A stretch of 64,000 nucleotides of DNA from Pirellulales bacterium (GTDB lineage Bacteria > Planctomycetota > Planctomycetia > Pirellulales > Thermoguttaceae), in assembly GCA_016935315.1 (NCBI GenBank), contig JAFGRD010000019.1:1-64000 (forward strand), in the 5' to 3' direction. A model generated the notes under the pieces. The model worked only from the letters and a program-made list of their open reading frames with translations. It had not been told where the DNA came from and ran no database searches. Below, one piece after another: positions 46,503 to 53,253 of the stretch (positions are counted from its first letter, which is position 1; the number at the start of each line of letters is the position of its first letter). A program made the translations under genes and the position numbers.

Positions 46503-46531
46503 AGAATAAACGTCTTCCCACCGCGAGTCAA
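46503..46531 (-). promoter_or_regulatory. Promoter of the large PEP-CTERM gene
   Basis: Read on the minus strand: TTGACT (46531-46526), a 17-base spacer and TATTCT (46508-46503). The leader to ATG 46363 is about 130 bases. It is a strong match to the sigma70 consensus. Confidence 0.65.
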
Positions 46532-46700
46532 GCATTTTCGCCAGCAACCTCGGGGGATATCCTGGCCGATCTCCGGGGGCTCGCGGGCCCGCTACAAGAG
46601 CGTAGCGGTATGATGCCTTTCCGCGCAACCAACTCGGGCGCGGTCATGGGTCCAGCGGACCGCGGTGGTCGGCTCATTCCACCCAACACCGAGAGCCGAC

Positions 46701-47348
46701 TCAACGAATCCCGGTGCTCGGATAGAACGGAATCGGCTCGTTCGGCGAATCGCTCGCCGAAGCCTCCAGGGCGACGGAGGCGACCTCGCCAACCGGGGGC
46801 AGGCGGCGAATCCCACGATCGGAATCGACCACCTTGCCGACAGCTACGTCGGCAGCGATTGTTTCGGTGCCTTCCGAGTCGCCCGACTTTGGCTCCATGC
46901 CGGCCGCACTCGATCGCGCCACCGGCACCAATGGCTTGCTCGATGCCGACTCGCAGAGCGGATCGATGCTCCCGGACAGAGAGGCATATCGGATCGAAGA
47001 CGGCGTCCTGTCTGCCCGCGTCGGCTCGGGTAGGTTGTCGACCGACGGCTGCAGGGCGGCTCGGCCGCCGAGGGTACGCTCCATGTCGGTCTCGCTCGGC
47101 ATCTCTTTCGGCAGCGCAATGGGCGTCATCTGCCAGGAGCCCGGCGATGGCGACGATGGTTCCGTTTGGGAAACCGATACGGTTTCCGGGAGGGCTTCCG
47201 GCTGCGTCGCCCGGTCGGGCTGGTCCGGCTGCGGAAGCTGCGACGGCGTACTGACCATCTCCCATACCTTGGGATATCGCGCCATGTTGAACCCGATGGA
47301 AAGCACGATCAGCACCAACGCGCCGAAGGAAGCCGCAATCCTGGGCAT
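46701..47348 (-). CDS. Membrane-anchored periplasmic protein, unknown function
   Basis: A 215-residue protein with an N-terminal transmembrane helix (AASFGALVLIVLSIGFNMA) and a long Pro/Ser/Thr/Glu-rich, probably disordered periplasmic region. No domain was recognised. ATG 47348 follows AAGGAGGAG at ideal spacing. The frame continues upstream but without a plausible start. Such anchored low-complexity proteins are typical of planctomycetes. Confidence 0.7.
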   Translation of the reverse strand: MPRIAASFGALVLIVLSIGFNMARYPKVWEMVSTPSQLPQPDQPDRATQPEALPETVSVSQTEPSSPSPGSWQMTPIALPKEMPSETDMERTLGGRAALQPSVDNLPEPTRADRTPSSIRYASLSGSIDPLCESASSKPLVPVARSSAAGMEPKSGDSEGTETIAADVAVGKVVDSDRGIRRLPPVGEVASVALEASASDSPNEPIPFYPSTGIR

Positions 47349-47540
47349 GGTCTCCTCCTTGCTTGTGCGATGCGGCAGAGGGGTTGCGTCGAAAACATAC
47401 ACCAGAAAAGCCCCGCGGCAAGGCGATTGGGGCGGAATAGCCAAGAACGACCGACCGCCGGGGAACGGCCGAGTCGGTTGGGCAAACTCTAGCAATTCCT
47501 GCACGGTCGCAGCCGACCCCTCGACACGGGCAACGCCGGA

Positions 47541-48506
47541 TCAAACCGGCACGTCGACTGCCGGAGTTCCCCGCTCGTCCAGGGCCTGCCGGACTTCCGC
47601 TTGCTGCTGATCGCTGAGCCGCCAGCCGGCTCCCCCGGCCGTTTCGCGAATCTGGTCGGGCCGCTTCGCGCCGCACAGCGCCGAGGTCACGCCCGGCTGA
47701 TGGATCGTCCAGTTGATCACCAACTCGGCCACCGTGTGGCCAGCCGAGTCGGCGATGCCGCGAAGCCGGTCGATCAGATCGAGGTTCTTCCGCCACTCCT
47801 CGCCGTGGAACATAGGGTATTTGCGCCGGCTGTCCGTTTCGGCGAAAACGTGGTCGCGGGCGAGCTTCCCGGCCAGCAGCCCCTTCATCAGCGGCCAATA
47901 GACCAGCACGGCCACGTTCCGCCGGCGGCACCAGGGCAAGGTGTCCGCCTCGATCTGGCGCTGCAGCATGTTGTACGGCGGCTGGTAGGCGGCAATCGGA
48001 CACTCGGCCGAGAAGGCCTCGAGCTGAGCCACCGTGAAGTTCGACACCCCCACGCTGCGCGTCTTGCCCTCGTCGAGCAGTTCTCTCAGCGCGCCGGCCG
48101 ATTCGGCCACCGGCACGTTTTCGTCGGGTGCGTGCAGGTAAAGCAACTCGACGCGGTCGGTCGCCAACCGGTGCAGGCTTTCCTCGCACTGCCGGCGGAG
48201 CATGGCCGGCGTGGCGTCGTGCGCCATCTGTCGCTGTTGGTTCCAGTGCAGCCCGCACTTGGTGGCAATCACCATCTCGTCGCGGCGGTCGCCGAGCGCG
48301 CGCCGAATCAGCTTCTCGCTCTCGCCGTCGCGTCCGTAGTTGTGGGCCGTGTCGAGATGGTTGATGCCCAGCTCGAAGCACGCCCGGATCGTGGCCAGAC
48401 TGTCTGCGTCGCTGGTGCCCGGACTGGTCAGGCCGGCGATCGGCCAACAGCCCAAGGCGACTTCGGAAACCTGAATTCCCGTCTTGCCGAGGGGACGGAG
48501 TTCCAT
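47541..48506 (-). CDS. Aldo/keto reductase
   Basis: A 321-residue AKR-superfamily (beta/alpha)8 enzyme. It shows the N-terminal LGKTGIQVSEVALGCW, catalytic Asp52 and Tyr57 (LDTAHNYG), the Lys in IATKCG and the His in LLYLHAPD, plus the NADPH-binding C-terminal segment. The second ATG (48506) sits 7 bases from GGGAGC and is preferred; ATG 48512 would lie directly on that site. The substrate is unknown. A copy of the palindromic element (48529-48632) lies directly upstream. Confidence 0.9.
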   Translation of the reverse strand: MELRPLGKTGIQVSEVALGCWPIAGLTSPGTSDADSLATIRACFELGINHLDTAHNYGRDGESEKLIRRALGDRRDEMVIATKCGLHWNQQRQMAHDATPAMLRRQCEESLHRLATDRVELLYLHAPDENVPVAESAGALRELLDEGKTRSVGVSNFTVAQLEAFSAECPIAAYQPPYNMLQRQIEADTLPWCRRRNVAVLVYWPLMKGLLAGKLARDHVFAETDSRRKYPMFHGEEWRKNLDLIDRLRGIADSAGHTVAELVINWTIHQPGVTSALCGAKRPDQIRETAGGAGWRLSDQQQAEVRQALDERGTPAVDVPV

Positions 48507-48528
48507 GCCCATGCTCCCTGATGGATGC

Positions 48529-48632
48529 CTATTGACACTTGTACACTCGATACGCGAGGGCGACCAGCGGGCGCCCGACTTGTCCGGCCTCCCGTTGGTC
48601 GGCCTGGATCATTCACAATGCAAACACTATTG
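48529..48632. repeat. Dispersed imperfectly palindromic element, copy B (104 bp)
   Basis: It starts CTATTGACACTTGTACA and ends near ACACTATTG. Internal arms ACCAGCGGGC and CCTCCCGTTGGT pair. It aligns end to end with copies A and C. It covers the last codons and stop codon of the Arc-like gene: the minus-strand CAATAG at its right end supplies the TAG. Confidence 0.75.
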
Positions 48633-48854
48633 GGAGGTTGATTCCGGCCGCGGAGGCGAGTCTTCGTCGCCAGGCGGGCGGTCCCGCGGCGCGGCCGCTT
48701 CCGCTGGGATTGCCCGGCGTCGACGTCTGACCGCCTCCTGCAAGAGATACTCGATTTGCCCGTTCACGCTGCGCAACTCCTGCCGGGCCCATGCCTCGAT
48801 CTCTCGATGGAGTGCCGGGCTGACCCGCAGCAAGAACGGTTTTCGCGATTTCAT
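48627..48854 (-). CDS. Arc-like ribbon-helix-helix DNA-binding protein
   Basis: A 75-residue protein. [19 protein letters not shown], then [18 protein letters not shown] is the beta-strand and two-helix pattern of the Arc/MetJ family (residues ~5-45); a Pro/Glu-rich tail follows. It sits 82 bases after the SPFH gene on the same strand. An SPFH/Arc-like pairing is common in bacteria, and it probably regulates that promoter, whose palindromes fit an RHH dimer. The C-terminal end and stop fall inside palindromic copy B. No ribosome site stands out. Confidence 0.8.
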   Translation of the reverse strand: MKSRKPFLLRVSPALHREIEAWARQELRSVNGQIEYLLQEAVRRRRRAIPAEAAAPRDRPPGDEDSPPRPESTSQ

Positions 48855-48936
48855 GCCAGCGCTTTTGGGGTCTCATGCCGCAACTGCTGCGCGTCCTTGC
48901 GCTTTCATGCACGTCCAACTTGTTCTTTGGCGAGTC

Positions 48937-49836
48937 CTAAGTATAGAGCGTTCCCGTGTTGATTACGGGGTGGGCCTCCGTTTCGCCGCAGAGGACCACT
49001 AGCAGGTTGCCGACCATCGCTGCCTTGCGTTCCTCGTCCAGCTCGATCACGTTCTGCTCGGCCAGATCGTGCAGGGCCATCTGTACCATGCTGACCGCGC
49101 CGTGGACGATCTTCTGCCTGGCGGCGATGATCGCTTCGGCCTGCTGGCGGCGGAGCATCGCTCCGGCGATCTCCGGGGCGTAGGCCAGATGGGTCAACCG
49201 AGCCTCTTCCACTGCCACACCGGCCTTCGCCAGCCGCTCCTGCAACTCCTGCTGCAAGGCGGCGTTGATCTCTTCGACGCCGCTGCGCAGCGTGGTCTCG
49301 CCCTCCTCGCCATGGTCGTAGGCGTAGCAGTTGGCCAAATGGCGCACAGCCGATTCGCTCTGGACTTCCACGTACTCCACGTACTGGTCCACGTCGAAGC
49401 ACGCCTGGGCCGTATCCTGGACCCGCCACACGACGACCACGGCAATCTCGACCGGATTCCCCCGCTTGTCGTTGACCTTCAGCTTCTCCCCGTTGAGATT
49501 TCGCGACCGCAGCGAGATCCGCTGCTTCGTGTTCAGCGGATTCGTCCAATGGAAGCCGCTTTCGCGCACGGTGCCGCGGTAGGCGCCGAAGAGGATCAGC
49601 ACGCGGCCCTCGTTCGGTTGCAGCGCGAAATGCCCGAAGCACAAGAAGACGCCCGAAGCGATCACGAGGGCGCCGCCAATCAGCAGCCAGAAGTTCGGCA
49701 ACCCGTTCACCCGGTCGGCCTCGACCGCCGAAAAGATGAACGCGACCACCAGCGCCAAACCGCCGAGCAACACGACAATGTTCAGCAGCAGCATGGCCCA
49801 ACCGTTGAGCACGTGAATCTCTCTTTCCCGGTTCAT
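48937..49836 (-). CDS. SPFH/Band 7 domain membrane protein
   Basis: A 299-residue protein. Two hydrophobic helices lie at residues ~15-37 ([20 protein letters not shown]) and ~47-67 ([20 protein letters not shown]). The SPFH core follows: [51 protein letters not shown] and the coiled segment [28 protein letters not shown]...[13 protein letters not shown]. No NfeD partner is adjacent. The C-terminus is [15 protein letters not shown]. Such proteins scaffold membrane microdomains. It is regulated by a promoter with overlapping palindromes (49872-49918). Confidence 0.9.
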   Translation of the reverse strand: MNREREIHVLNGWAMLLLNIVVLLGGLALVVAFIFSAVEADRVNGLPNFWLLIGGALVIASGVFLCFGHFALQPNEGRVLILFGAYRGTVRESGFHWTNPLNTKQRISLRSRNLNGEKLKVNDKRGNPVEIAVVVVWRVQDTAQACFDVDQYVEYVEVQSESAVRHLANCYAYDHGEEGETTLRSGVEEINAALQQELQERLAKAGVAVEEARLTHLAYAPEIAGAMLRRQQAEAIIAARQKIVHGAVSMVQMALHDLAEQNVIELDEERKAAMVGNLLVVLCGETEAHPVINTGTLYT

Positions 49837-49871
49837 GGCAGAGTCTCCGAGGGTCTGCGAAGAGACAACTT

Positions 49872-49918
49872 ATATCGTAATGATATCACATTGATAGCTC
49901 AGGTCAATAAGTGATCAC
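49872..49918 (-). promoter_or_regulatory. SPFH/Arc-like promoter with overlapping palindromic operators
   Basis: On the minus strand, TTGACC (49907-49902), a 16-base spacer and TATCAT (49885-49880) form a promoter 45-70 bases before the SPFH start. It is overlapped by palindromes: ATATC/GATAT (49872-49886), TGATATCA (49881-49888), ATTGA/TCAAT (49890-49908) and GTGATCAC (49911-49918). They are plausible sites for the Arc-like protein encoded downstream. Confidence 0.55.
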
Positions 49919-50021
49919 CAGTTTTCACCTAAGTGGTTTTCAGAAAGAGAGTTGCGACAGGCCATTTGCCCCACGGGAGCACCCTGCCCAGGCACGAACC
50001 CGGCGATCGCCGGCGTCGGCG

Positions 50022-51134
50022 TCAACTCCCGGGACAACAGTCGGGGGGGCAGTGATCCGGGAAGGGGCCGTCCGGCCCCAGGGCCAGCCGCTCCGGGTAC
50101 GGCTGGATCCGCTCGTTGATCAGCTCGCGGATCATCTGCACGAACCGACCGTGGCAGCCCACCACGGCCGCACGGACCATGTTCAGCCTGAGTTGCTCGC
50201 ACACCGAGCGGGTGGCAAGGTCCAGGTCGTAGACAATCTCCATGTGCTCGGACACGAAACCGATGGGAACCACGACCACATCGCCGCCCGGATGGTCCCC
50301 AGCCCACTGCCGCAGGTAGTTGCCGATGTCCGGCTCCAGCCAGGGCTGCGAAGGCGGGCCGCTACGGCTCTGGTAAACGAGTTGCCAATCGCGAAGCCCT
50401 ACCCGTTCGGACACCAGGCGACACGCCTCGCGAAGCTGCTGTTGGTAGGGACAGGCTTGGGCCATCGCCAGCGGCAGGCTGTGTGCCGTATAGATCACCC
50501 GCGCCGCCGTCCGGCGCTCGGCCGGAATCTCGGCCAAAGCCGCTTGAAGCCGCTCGGCCATCGGCTCGATGAAGCCCGGATGGTTGTAGAAGACCCGCAG
50601 CTTATCCACCTGCGGAGCGTTTTCGCCGACCTCTTGCCGCGCGTGCTCGATATCCTCCAAATAGGCTCGACAGCCCGGGTAGGAGCTGAATGCCGAGGTG
50701 ACGAATGCCAAAGCATGCTGAATCCCGTCGTCGGCCATTTGGCGCAAGGTATCAGCCAGCATCGGGTGCCAGTGGCGATTTCCCCAATAGACGGGCAGAG
50801 CCGGTCCGTGGGCGTTGAGCTCATTGACCAGGGCGGCCAGCAGCGCTCGGTTCTGGGCATTACTGGGGCTGAAGCCCCCGAAGAGCTCGTAGTGTTCGGC
50901 AACGGCCAGGAGTCGCTCGCGGGGGACCTCCTTGCCGCGCACCACGTTTTCCAGGAAGGGAATCACGTCCCGGGAACGCTCGGGGCCGCCGAAAGAAATC
51001 AGCAACAGAGCGTCGTAGCTGACAGACACGGCCGCAGGACTCGGGGGGTTGACGCGGATGTTCGCAGAACGGCGAGTCAAGGACGAAGCGCGAATGACCT
51101 GTGCCGAATTCCGGGCCGTCTCGTCACGGTTCAT
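50022..51134 (-). CDS. hemH: Ferrochelatase
   Basis: A 370-residue enzyme that inserts iron into protoporphyrin or coproporphyrin in haem synthesis. It contains the N-terminal LLLISFGGPE, YWGNRHWHPM, TAHSLPLA and the EPDIGNYL...VVVVPIGFVSEHMEIVYD block with conserved His and Glu. The C-terminal DHCPPDCCPGS is unusual and Cys-rich. The usual family start lies a few residues before the LLLISFGGPE block, so GTG 51029 may be the real start; the first ATG (51134) adds about 35 residues. Ribosome sites do not decide. Neighbour tsaB is on the same strand, 354 bases before its start, with tRNA-Glu between them. Confidence 0.9.
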   Translation of the reverse strand: MNRDETARNSAQVIRASSLTRRSANIRVNPPSPAAVSVSYDALLLISFGGPERSRDVIPFLENVVRGKEVPRERLLAVAEHYELFGGFSPSNAQNRALLAALVNELNAHGPALPVYWGNRHWHPMLADTLRQMADDGIQHALAFVTSAFSSYPGCRAYLEDIEHARQEVGENAPQVDKLRVFYNHPGFIEPMAERLQAALAEIPAERRTAARVIYTAHSLPLAMAQACPYQQQLREACRLVSERVGLRDWQLVYQSRSGPPSQPWLEPDIGNYLRQWAGDHPGGDVVVVPIGFVSEHMEIVYDLDLATRSVCEQLRLNMVRAAVVGCHGRFVQMIRELINERIQPYPERLALGPDGPFPDHCPPDCCPGS

Positions 51135-51166
51135 TCACGCTGGTCCGCCGACCCATTGCAGTCCCC

Positions 51167-51267
51167 CTATTGACGCTTGCACACTCAATGGACGAGGGCG
51201 ACCAACGGGAGCCCGACTTGTCCGGCCTCCCCGTTGGCCTGGATCCTTCACAATGCAAACATCAATA
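51167..51267. repeat. Dispersed imperfectly palindromic element, copy C (about 101 bp)
   Basis: It begins CTATTGACGCTTGCACA and ends AACATCAATA. It has the same internal arms (CCAACGGGAG, TCCCCGTTGG) as copies A and B. It lies between ferrochelatase and tRNA-Glu, ending 3 bases before the tRNA 3' end. Confidence 0.75.
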
Positions 51268-51270
51268 AGG

Positions 51271-51344
51271 TGACCCCGACGGGATTTGAACCCGTGCTGC
51301 AGGCTTGAAAGGCCTGTGTCCTAACCTGGCTAGACGACGGGGCC
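51271..51344 (-). tRNA. tRNA-Glu (UUC)
   Basis: A 74-base cloverleaf on the minus strand. Acceptor stem GGCCCCG/CGGGGTC, discriminator A. The anticodon stem-loop is CAGGC CTTTCAA GCCTG with anticodon TTC. The T arm is CACGG GTTCAAA TCCCG-like. CCA is not encoded. A promoter lies just upstream at 51396-51425. Confidence 0.92.
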
Positions 51345-51395
51345 CTAGCCTGGGCCAACATCGGCCCGGCACGCCAACTCTCCGTACACTCCCTC

Positions 51396-51425
51396 TTTGT
51401 ACTCCCTCAGCGGAGACCGCGTCAA
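51396..51425 (-). promoter_or_regulatory. Candidate promoter of tRNA-Glu
   Basis: Minus-strand TTGACG (51425-51420), an 18-base spacer and TACAAA (51401-51396). Its position about 50 bases before the mature tRNA 5' end fits. Confidence 0.5.
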
Positions 51426-51487
51426 GGGGGCCGACCTGGAGGTGACACACCACACCAGGCCGCCTGGGCCGCCATTTGGCCGAGGTG

Positions 51488-52162
51488 CTACCCTTCCGCC
51501 TTCTCCTCGGCGGCGCTGCGTCGGCAGTAGTGGGGCGACAGACTCCAGATGTCGTCCCTCCGGCCGGCAGCGTAGTCTCTGGCGGCCAACTGTGCGAGCG
51601 CGGCGGCCCTGGGCTCCCGGTATTGTCGCTCCAGTACCATGACGTGTTCCGGGACCCGGCCGGCCAGCTTCTGGAGCACGGGACCGCTGACCACCGTATC
51701 CGGCTGGATGGCCGCCAGCCAGGTGTCAATGTCGAGCAGGCGTGCGGCCGCCTCCGGACAAAGCCGACCGGCATCGTTTCTGCGGAACGACTGGGCAACG
51801 ACATCCCCCCGCTGGGCGTCAACGGCCACCGAAATCGACTGGATCTGGCCGGGGGCGCGGGCGGCAATCACCTCGAGCGTCCCGACCCCCAAGACCTCGG
51901 CGTTTGCGGCGTAAGCAAAGGCCTTCGCCGCAGCCACGCCGACCCGAAGCCCGGTGAATGATCCCGGGCCGATACACACGGCCACCAGATCGATGTCCCT
52001 CGGCCGCCACTGGAGCTGCCGAAGCAGCGCCTGCAAGCCCGGCGCAAGCGACTGGGCGCTTCGTTGTTGTCGGTTTAACTCTATTTCCAACAGCAGTTTA
52101 CCGTCGCACATCGCCGCCACGGACCCGGTCTTCTCGGTAGTCTCCAGGGCAAGGATTCGCAC
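51488..52162 (-). CDS. tsaB: tRNA threonylcarbamoyladenosine biosynthesis protein TsaB
   Basis: A 224-residue ASKHA-fold protein. ILALETTEKTGSVAAM is the N-terminal phosphate motif, and VCIGPGSFTGLRVGVAAAKAFA the hallmark TsaB motif. It pairs with TsaD in the t6A modification of ANN-decoding tRNAs; tsaD and tsaE are not in this window. GTG 52162 gives the correct N-terminus; a GGGG run lies 5 bases upstream. A longer frame upstream is a shadow. It is divergent from the metallophosphoesterase gene. Confidence 0.9.
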   Translation of the reverse strand: MRILALETTEKTGSVAAMCDGKLLLEIELNRQQRSAQSLAPGLQALLRQLQWRPRDIDLVAVCIGPGSFTGLRVGVAAAKAFAYAANAEVLGVGTLEVIAARAPGQIQSISVAVDAQRGDVVAQSFRRNDAGRLCPEAAARLLDIDTWLAAIQPDTVVSGPVLQKLAGRVPEHVMVLERQYREPRAAALAQLAARDYAAGRRDDIWSLSPHYCRRSAAEEKAEG

Positions 52163-52288
52163 GGCAACCCCGTCACCAGGCGTTGGATGTGGTTCGGCTC
52201 TCAGCCAGTCGAAAAAGTCGAGTCGGGCCACTATCCCGGCTGAGCCCTGCCACACCTTTGGTGGTGGTTGGCAGACGCCCGCCTCGGC

Positions 52289-52328
52289 TTGACCGCCCGC
52301 TTCTACAACCATAAACTGTGGTATGGTT
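52289..52328 (+). promoter_or_regulatory. Promoter of the metallophosphoesterase gene with palindromic operator
   Basis: TTGACC (52289-52294), a 17-base spacer and TAAACT (52312-52317). A perfect inverted repeat AACCATA (52307-52313) / TATGGTT (52322-52328) with an 8-base centre covers the -10 and start, an arrangement typical of a repressor site. Confidence 0.5.
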
Positions 52329-52405
52329 AATGACGACCCCCTCTTTCTGTAACAGCCTTCCCGCGCGCCCGCCGCTTGCCGCGGGCATCTGAAAGATCCG
52401 ACAGC

Positions 52406-53155
52406 GTGAAACGAGCCCTCATCAGCGATATCCACAGCAACCTCGAGAGCCTCGAGGCCGTGTTGGCCGACATCCAGGAGCAGGGGATTACGGAAATCTA
52501 CTGTCTGGGAGATGTCGTCGGCTACGGGCCCAATCCGCGCGAGTGCATCGACCGGATCATGCAGTGCCAGGTATGCCTTTTGGGCAACCATGACCAGGGG
52601 GCCCTTTTTGACCCGGAAGGATTCAACTCGGGCGCCGAGCGGGCGATCTTCTGGACCCGAAGTCAGTTGGAGAACTCCGACGGCACTCCGGCCACGGTCC
52701 ACCGCCGCTGGGACTTTCTGGGTGAGTTGCCCAGGAATCACCAGGAGGACGACTTGTTGTTCGTACACGGGTCGGCCAGAAATCCGCTGAATGAATACGT
52801 TTTTCCCGAAGACATCTACAACAAGCGAAAGCTGGAAAAGATCTTCGCGCTGATCCATCAGCATGCCTTTCAGGGACACACCCACGTCCCGGGAGTCTTC
52901 ACCGAGGATTTCAACTTCTTCAGCCCGGAGGAAATGGACCATGAGTACCGCCTGACCGGCGGCAAGACCATGATCAACGTCGGTTCGGTGGGCCAGCCTC
53001 GTGACGGCGATCCTCGATCGTGCTACGTCGTGCTGGAGGACGATCTGGTCCGCTTCCGTCGGGTCGAATATCCCCTGGAGAAGACCATCGAGAAGATCTA
53101 CGCGGTCGCGGAACTCGACAATTTTCTGGGCGACCGGCTTCGCGACGGGCGGTAA
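52406..53155 (+). CDS. Metallophosphoesterase (YfcE/diadenosine-tetraphosphatase-like)
   Basis: A 249-residue calcineurin-like phosphoesterase. Metal-binding motifs are all present: ISDIHSN (Asp and His), [24 protein letters not shown] and GHTHVPG. The start GTG 52406 gives the usual N-terminus; TTG 52376 adds 10 residues. The substrate is unknown. It is divergent from tsaB and controlled by a palindromic promoter. YidC begins 98 bases after its stop. Confidence 0.9.
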   Translation: MKRALISDIHSNLESLEAVLADIQEQGITEIYCLGDVVGYGPNPRECIDRIMQCQVCLLGNHDQGALFDPEGFNSGAERAIFWTRSQLENSDGTPATVHRRWDFLGELPRNHQEDDLLFVHGSARNPLNEYVFPEDIYNKRKLEKIFALIHQHAFQGHTHVPGVFTEDFNFFSPEEMDHEYRLTGGKTMINVGSVGQPRDGDPRSCYVVLEDDLVRFRRVEYPLEKTIEKIYAVAELDNFLGDRLRDGR

Positions 53156-53253
53156 CCGGCCGAGAGGGCCGATCGATACCGCCGCTGATCGTCACGCACC
53201 GCCAAGGATGCTCCGGCCGCTGCCCGGCGGCCCATACCAGAGGTTTTTCACAC

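Noticed and set aside
48627-49836. Toxin-antitoxin system from the Arc-like gene and its neighbour
   Set aside because: The partner is a full SPFH membrane protein, not a toxin fold.
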